64,000 nucleotides of DNA from Hordeum vulgare subsp. vulgare. Its lineage: Eukaryota; Streptophyta; Magnoliopsida; Poales; Poaceae. Position 1 is the stretch's first letter. Each line of letters begins with the position of its first letter. The position numbers and the translations under genes are program-made. The DNA lies in contig NC_058520.1 of assembly GCF_904849725.1 (NCBI RefSeq), forward strand, positions 325,015,186-325,079,185, given 5' to 3'. Shown one piece after another: positions 57,892 to 64,000 of the stretch. Under the pieces are notes generated by a model. That model saw nothing but the letters and a program-made list of their open reading frames with translations, had not been told where the DNA came from and searched no databases.

Positions 57892-58350
57892 TTACGGTGG
57901 CTTCAAAGTGCGAAAATCACAAGTGGAAGCTCCATTGTTCTTTCCCGCGCATGCACCTTCTTCTCCATGCTTGATCCCGCTCCAATGTATATCCTTCTTG
58001 TCCATGCTAGGTCCTTCATTCATAAGTACAACAAAAGTAACTAACTTAGGCAGCATCATATGTTCATGAACATTAGAAGGATTTCCACGAAACGAATGTA
58101 CCTGGTAACTCAATCGGCATGTGCGAGCTCTAGTAACTGGTCCAGTATGGATAGAAGTTGGGGCTATGGGTGTAACAATGGTATTAATAACCTTATCATC
58201 CTCCCCTTCTTGAACTGAAGTCGTCCTCGATGGAAGCTCATCGTCCTCACCCAAATATGGCTTCAAATCTGCAATGTTAAAAGTGAGATTAACCATAAAA
58301 TCTGCAGGCATCTCAAGTCTATATGCATTAACATTTATTTTCTCTAACAC
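57892..58350 (-). pseudogene. pol: GY5 integrase C-terminal tail
   Basis: A 152-codon frame with MLEKINVNAYRLEMPADFMV, FNIADLKPYLGEDDEL, then an acidic stretch and TGPVTRARTCRLSYQV. It continues the GPF/Y part of integrase after a frameshift at about 58345. The tail replaces the place of a chromodomain. Its last 50 codons probably run beyond the original stop. Confidence 0.7.
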
Positions 58351-59558
58351 CTTGAAAGGACCATCAGCACGCGCATTAGCTTTGACTTGCCCAAATCAGG
58401 AAACTTATCCTTACGCAAATGCAACCAAACAAGATCTCTAGGTGCAAAAACAACATGTTTTCTACCCTTATCTCCAGCAAGTTTATATTTAGCATTCATA
58501 CGCTCAATGATTTCCTTAGTTAAATCATGCATCTTTAATATCAAATCAGCACGTTCTTTAGCATCAAAATTAAACTTCTCGGAAGATGGAAGGGGTAACA
58601 AATCAATAGGTGCACGAGGTAAGAAACCATACACAACTTCAAAGGGGCACATCATAGTAGTAGAATGCAGCGAACGGTTATAAGCAAATTCAATATGAAG
58701 CAAGCATTCTTCCCACATTTCTTAAAAATAGCCCTAAGCATAGTAGACAATGATATATTGGCTACTTCAGTTTGTCCATCAGTTTGGGGGTGACATGTAG
58801 TACTAAAAAGCAATTTTGTCCCCAACTTAGCCCATAAACATCTCCAAAAGTGGCTAATAAATTTAGCATCACGATCAGAAACAATCGTATTTGGCACACC
58901 ATGCAAGCAAATAATTTCACAAAAGAACAAATCAGCCACATTAGCAGTATCATCACTTTTATGACATGGTGTGTGCCATTTTTGAAAATCTGTCCAGGAC
59001 AAAAAATATGCTATCCCTCCCCTTCTTTGTTCAAGGTAAACCTAAAACAAAGTTCATAGACATATCCTCCCAAGGAACACTAGGTACACGCAAAGGCATA
59101 TATAAACCATGAGGATTGAGTCGTGACTTAGCTTTTTGACATGTCGTGTAGTGAGCAACAGAATGCTCAACATCCTGTCGCATCTTTGGCCAAAATAAAT
59201 GTGTAGCAAGTATGTCCTCTGCCTTCTTTACGCCAAAGTGTCCCATCAATCCTCCACCATGCGCCTCTTGTAACAACAAAACATGAACGAAGCTAGCTGA
59301 AACGCATAGCTTTTTAAGCACACGACACAAATCCATCATTAATGATGAACTTGTTCCATGTTCTCGCTTCTTTACAATTCTCCAACACATCTTTAAAATA
59401 ACCATCATCCACATATTGATCTTTGATGGTCTCCGAACCAAATATTTTAAAGTCAAGTTGTGAAACCATAGTATAACGACGAGACAATGCATCAACATCA
59501 ACATTTTATTTACCCTTCTTGTGTTTAATGACATACGGCAAAGTCTCAATGAATTCAA
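58344..59558 (-). pseudogene. pol: GY5 integrase
   Basis: Three overlapping frames (59558-59031, 59002-58652 and 58718-58344) together cover it. The H2C2 zinc finger is HGGGLMGHFGVKKAEDI to HYTTCQKAKSR. The first catalytic position reads SMNFVLGLP, where the family has SMDFVLGLP, so the Asp is mutated to Asn. The second Asp is in IVSDRDAKF and the Glu in DGQTEVAN. The last frame holds [20 protein letters not shown] and the start of the C-terminal domain. Confidence 0.88.
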
Positions 59559-59880
59559 TCCATTTAGCTTGTCTACGATTTAGTTTTCCTTGACTTTCAA
59601 TATGTTTCAATGATTCAAGATCAGATTGTATGAAAAATTCTTTGGGCCATAAATAATGTTGGCATGTTTCGAAAGTCAGAATAAGATCATATATTTCCTT
59701 ATCATAAGTAGAATAATTCAGACTAGGCCGACTCAATATTTTAGAAAAGTATGCAATAGGTTTAACATCTTGTAATAACACACCTCCTAATGCAATCCCA
59801 CTAGCATCACATTCAAGCTCGAAAGTCTTATTAAAATCAAGAAGTTGGAGTAAAAGAGAAGGTGTTAACTTATCTTTCAA
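59506..59880 (-). pseudogene. pol: GY5 RNase H
   Basis: A 124-codon frame with [20 protein letters not shown] (first Asp region), [20 protein letters not shown] and [20 protein letters not shown], ending VIKHKKGK. Typical Ty3/gypsy RNase H following RT, separated from it by a frameshift around 59900. Confidence 0.88.
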
Positions 59881-60089
59881 AACCGTGAAGGCTTCTTCCT
59901 ATGCGGTACCCAAGCATAAGGCAAATCCTTCTTTGTAAGCTCATTGAGAGGTGCAGCAATGGTGCTTAAATATCTCACAAAACGCCTATAAAACCCGATG
60001 AGTCCAAGAAAACTCCTCACTTGTGTGACTGTTTTGGGCTGCTGCCAACTCTCAATAGCTTCAATCTTGTCTTTATCATCTTTAATTCC

Positions 60090-60720
60090 CTATGGAGTAA
60101 CAACATAGCAAAGGAAAGATACTTGGTCGGTGCAAAAGGTGCATTTCCCAAGGTTACCAAACAAACGTGCATCACATAGGGCAATAAAAATAGCACGCAA
60201 ATGATCCAAGTGTTCCTCCAAAGATCTACTATAAATCAGTATATCATCAAAGTAGACTACCACAAATCTTCCAATGAAAGCACGTAAAACCTCATTCCTT
60301 AATCTCATGAAAGTTCTAGGTGCATTAGTCAATCCAAAAGGCATAACTAAGCACTCATATCATCCAAACTTAGTTTTAAATGTTGTTTTCCATTCATCTC
60401 CCAATTTCATGCGAATTTGATGGTATCCACTACGCAAATCAACTTTGGAGAAAATTGTAGAGACACTTATTTCATCAAGTATATCATCTAGCCTAGGACT
60501 AGGATGACGATAACGAATAGTAATATTATTAATTCCTCTACAATCAACACACATACGCGAGGTACCATCCTTTTTCGGCACTAGAATAATAGGAACAACA
60601 CAAGGACTAAGAGATTCGCGTATATAGCCTTTGTCGAGCAGCTCCTCTACTTGACGGATAATCTCCTTCGTCTCCTCTGGATTGGTGCTCTATGATGCAC
60701 GGTTGGGTAGAGATGCACCA
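60090..60720 (-). pseudogene. pol: GY5 reverse transcriptase (stops at 60360 and 60090)
   Basis: Frames 60581-60360 and 60344-60090 hold [55 protein letters not shown] and the catalytic [17 protein letters not shown]. The stop between them lies a few codons apart in the same phase. The 60600-60720 part carries the beginning of RT in another frame (ending in ASLPNRAS-type text at about 60690). Confidence 0.88.
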
Positions 60721-61680
60721 GGAATTAAGTCAATCTGATGCTCAATCCCTCTAATAGGTGGTAATCTGGGTGGCACGTCTTGTGGAAAGACGTCAGTGAA
60801 CTCCTGCAAAATGTTAATAATAGCAGGAGGTAAAGAGGGAGGCATGTCCATAATGAAAATAATACCTCTTTGCATACAAAAGCATAGCAAACACATGTAG
60901 TAACATCCAAACCAATAATATCAGATTTCCTGGCAAGTAAACAACCACTCTTCTGTTTTATTTCAGATGCAACACTAGATGATGGTTTAGTAGGCATATT
61001 GTGTTGCTCAAATCCTTTGCTACAATCTGATTTTCACTCTTATGGAGGTCTTATTTTGGTTTACTAGCTCTAGCAATGTCATCCTTCATAATATGTTTAG
61101 GAGACATAGGAAGAAAAGTTATATTTTCATCCTTATGAACAAGAGAATACTGATTTGTCCTGCCATGGTGTACAATTGTTTTATTAAATTGCCATGGTCT
61201 ACCAAGTAAAACAGAGCATGCTTGCATGGGTACCACATCACAATCAACAAAATCAGAATATATCTAGCAATGCTAAAATGCACACGAACAGTACGTGACC
61301 TTGCCAACGTTGTTGAACCACTAGATGTAATAAGGATGAGAATGTGGTCTGGTGGTGACAAACATCTTCTCCACCATCTCCATGCTAGCTAAGTTGTTGC
61401 AACTCCCTCTATCGATGATTATGCGAACAGAACGTTCCTTCACAACTCCCTTTGTATGGAACAAGTTGTGCCTCTGATTTTTCTCAGCATGTGTTACGTG
61501 CACATTTAAAACACATTGAGCAACTAAGCTTTCATACCTGTTAGCGTAGTCAGCAGCCATGCATTGTGTCTCTTGTTCAACATCATCTACACCCTGTTCT
61601 TCACTCGCAATAAGAGCCAGAGTCTGCTCATCATAATCACTAGTGGAATCATATCCACCATCTTGAGTAATAATCATCAC
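60721..61680 (-). pseudogene. pol: GY5 protease and linker to RT
   Basis: The frame 61680-61321 starts after the zinc knuckle and runs to the protease active region VRIIIDRGSCNNLASMEMVE. The usual D-G-G of this family reads D-R-G. Downstream frames 61236-61051 (CSVLLGRPWQF, the protease closing part) and 60997-60690 (SLPPAIINILQEFTDVFPQD) give the linker, with a stop or shift between each. Confidence 0.75.
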
Positions 61681-62960
61681 ACACTTGGATGGGCACTCTC
61701 TCTCATAATGACCTCCACCCTTGCAATGACGACATATAACCTCGTGTTTTTGTCATGTCGATACCATGGATGAAGAAGAGTTATGTGCTCGCACGAAAGG
61801 TGTGTTCTTGGCGAAGGGTGGGGCAGGGGCCTGTTTTCTAGTATCTCTGTTGGAATTGGTGGCTGAAGTAGGTGATGCTGATGCAAGAGGACGTGTGGAA
61901 GGAGATGAGCTCCGTGGCGTCCATAAGAAAGTGCAGCCTGCAGAAAAGTTAGTTCTCCCCAATGCATGTCGATCCTGCACTTCATGTTCAGCTTTGCAAG
62001 CAAGATGGAATAAACGAGTGATGGTGTTATAATCCTTATATTCTAAAATAGTATGAATATCTCTATTTAAGCCACCCATAAAACGTGCAAGCATAGCTCC
62101 ATTGTCCTAAAAAATACCACATGTAATCATGCCAGTTTGTAATTCCTGATAATATTCTTCTAAAAAAAATTCCTTGTCTTAAACGCTGCAATTTTTAAGT
62201 AATTCATGTTGATAATATGGTGGAACCTACGAGTACGCATAGTAGTTTTCAAAGCAGCCCAAGTAGTTGGAATATTAGCATGATGTAATTGAAAATGTTT
62301 AGACCACCAAACACAAGCAAAACTAGTGAATGAACAAACAGCAGCAACAACACATCTATCTTCAGGAAATTGTAAGCATGTAAACGTTGCTCAGTTTATA
62401 ACTCCCAAGTAAGATATATATCAGAACATGTCGACCATAAAATGTAGGAGTATTCAATTTAAGTTTAGGGAGATGGTCATGATCCCGTACCTCAGGGGTG
62501 ATGTAGCCCTACCATTGCGATTGTATCCATGTGGACGACCTGCAGCTTGTGGTGGTGGTGGTTGTCCTAGGTGTTGATTTGGAGCAACCTCTCCCTCATC
62601 ATCCTAATAACCATCATAATCCTTATTCTGCCCACCCACAGAAACCTCAGTAGCAACGGCTGGAGCAGGAGCAAGAGCAACAACACTAGAATTCTGAACT
62701 TGGCCGAAAGGCACACATCCCGCTCGTCCCACCATGTCCTGTCCTCATTGATGTCATTGTTGTTGTTGTTGGAGAGGGACGAAAGCTACAGCTAGTGGTG
62801 GTAGAAGGGAAAGCACCTCATTGAACTTGGTGTCCATCTTAGCGTCAAATGTCTTCTCCGAACTATCTAGCTTCTCCATGGCCTCTCCAAGGCTGGTCAC
62901 GAAGTATTGTACCTAGTCAGCCATAATTTGCTGAAATTTAGCATGGAGCTCACAGCCGAT
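61681..62960 (-). pseudogene. gag: GY5 gag (fragmented) with CCHC knuckle
   Basis: The C-terminal half is the frame 62094-61753 (MLARFMGGLNRDIHTILEYK, LFHLACKAEHEVQD). It is followed by the zinc knuckle CRHCKGGGHYERECP at about 61740-61690. The N-terminal half (62100-62960) is spread over frames with stops; coiled-coil-like text with EKLDSSEKTFDAKMDTKFN is legible near 62880-62820. Gag would form the particle. Confidence 0.75.
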
Positions 62961-64000
62961 CTCGTCGGCTTATGATCCTAGCATGGTTAGAAACAATAAG
63001 AACTCCAAAGAATATGAACCTACACACAACTGGGAACTGGTGGTGGTGGTGGTGGTGTGTCACAAATCCGTCAAGCAAATCTCAAATTCTTACTAGTTCT
63101 TACCCAACAGCAGGTGGTGATCGGCAACCGGTGTAGTCAAAACTCTCAAAGCTTGGATAGAGTGATTGCCAGGTGGTGTCAAACACATGATGTAGATGTA
63201 TGCGGAGATGGGAATGCTTATAATATGGTTGAAAAAAGGGTCAGCAATAATATGTCTAGAAATGCGAAATTGGAAGGACGTTGAACGATGGTACCGTGCT
63301 GGTCCTAGGCTAGACCGTACTAGATATGCGAGCCTAGAACACCAACAAAATTACGACGCTACACGTAACCAAGGGAAGAGCCACTCTGATTTTCTTTGTT
63401 TTTTTATCTTTTTTGCGCTCCTTCTTTTGCGTTTTTTTAGAAAATCACTATAATGGAGAATGTCTCAAAACTCTTCGAAGGACTAAAAATAGGATAGGCA
63501 CGAAAAAAACATTGCCTAGTTTTTTCGGAGCAATTCGGGCCTGCGACAACCAAAAATTGTGACAAAAAACACTATGGTGGCGAGTGTCTCAAAAATCTCT
63601 AAAAAGTCTAACAACACGATAGGGAAAATCAACCTCCGAAATTTTGGCCTAAAAAGTGCTCTGAAAAGCGTTCCAGACTCGTTTTTTTAATTCCGAAACC
63701 TACTCCGGTAAGGAAACGCGAAACCAAAAATAAGAGGTTCTCGAGATTAACCTAATACGTAAAGGACTCGGACTGGGATTAGTGGTAGATATGTGGTGGT
63801 GATATATGGCAGCAAGGATGATGGTGACGTGGTGGTGGTATATGGCAGCGATGAAAGATCGCGTGAAGGCGGCGTGACACCCTGTGAATAGAACTCGAAA
63901 CCCTAATGGACTGGACACTAAGACCAGCAAATCGACACGATGATGTATCCGCAAATTGAATAAAGCAAAATACTGAAAAGACTATGCAAAGGCTCAGATT
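62961..64000 (-). other. GY5 leader
   Basis: About 1 kb upstream of gag on the minus strand. It includes a GGT/CCA microsatellite (63039-63057) and a T-rich segment (63380-63440). The frames at 63057-63453 (plus) and 63700-63954 (minus) have no domain and are not supported. The 5' LTR and primer site are presumably beyond 64000. Confidence 0.5.

Larger units (their letters stand above)
57278..64000 (-). mobile_element. GY5: Ty3/gypsy element running off the right edge
   Basis: On the minus strand the leader (64000-62990) is followed by gag, protease, RT, RNase H, integrase and a C-terminal tail, then the 3' LTR ending at 57278. The left flank is TGTGC; the matching duplication and the 5' LTR lie outside the window. 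The domain order is Ty3/gypsy. I see no clear chromodomain; the tail with GPVTRAR resembles CRM-like chromoviruses, a weak assignment. All genes contain stops or frameshifts. Confidence 0.8.

Noticed and set aside
63039..63057. GGT microsatellite as a regulatory site
   Set aside because: Simple trinucleotide run in a leader with no further support.

Overview
This 64 kb window looks like intergenic DNA from a large grass genome, most likely a Triticeae cereal (wheat, barley or Aegilops type). I found no ordinary host gene, tRNA, rRNA or CRISPR array. Almost every kilobase can be assigned to an LTR retrotransposon inserted into another one. The Triticeae call is an inference. It rests on familiar cereal repeat styles: LTRs beginning TGATACGTCTCC, the gag-protease and extra-ORF Athila-like elements, and a SIRE/Maximus-like Copia element. 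I could not search a database, so family names are tentative.

Layout. TK1 is a minus-strand Tekay-like element. Its leader occupies 1-746 and its 5' LTR is split into 747-1035, 16666-17628 and about 49026-49181. AT1 (1036-16665, minus, Athila-like with no RT or integrase) sits in that LTR, as does TK2 (17629-49020, minus, Tekay-like chromovirus with chromodomain). AT2 (19146-39256, plus, Athila-like, gag only) sits inside the 3' LTR of TK2. TAT (21242-34583, plus, Tat lineage with a second RNase H) sits inside the gag of AT2. TK2 is delimited by the exact duplication ACTTC, AT2 by GCCTC and TAT by TGATG; AT1 has GGATA/GGGTA with one mismatch. The second, uninterrupted LTR of TK2 preserves the empty site of AT2.

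To the right lies a minus-strand Copia element of SIRE/Maximus type (about 49.2-56.3 kb). It shows protease, integrase, RT, RNase H and a long extra ORF after pol, preceded by a TATA-like motif. A DNA-transposon-like segment follows (about 56.29-57.28 kb). The window ends in a minus-strand Ty3/gypsy element (57278 to beyond the right edge) with gag, protease, RT, RNase H, integrase and a long leader.

The most interesting object is an antisense, intron-containing gene inside TAT (about 33.75-29.34 kb, minus), between integrase and the 3' LTR. It has a TATA-like motif, a consensus 5'-UTR donor, several GT-AG introns, a region resembling the 'putative gypsy type transposon' family (PF04195-like) and a coiled coil. 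A 70-bp tandem array lies in one of its introns. All coding regions in the window carry stops or frameshifts except the integrase-chromodomain ORF of TK2. Hand-counted LTR divergence is about 5-7% for TK2, AT2 and TAT and about 10% for AT1, so these look like fossils rather than active copies.
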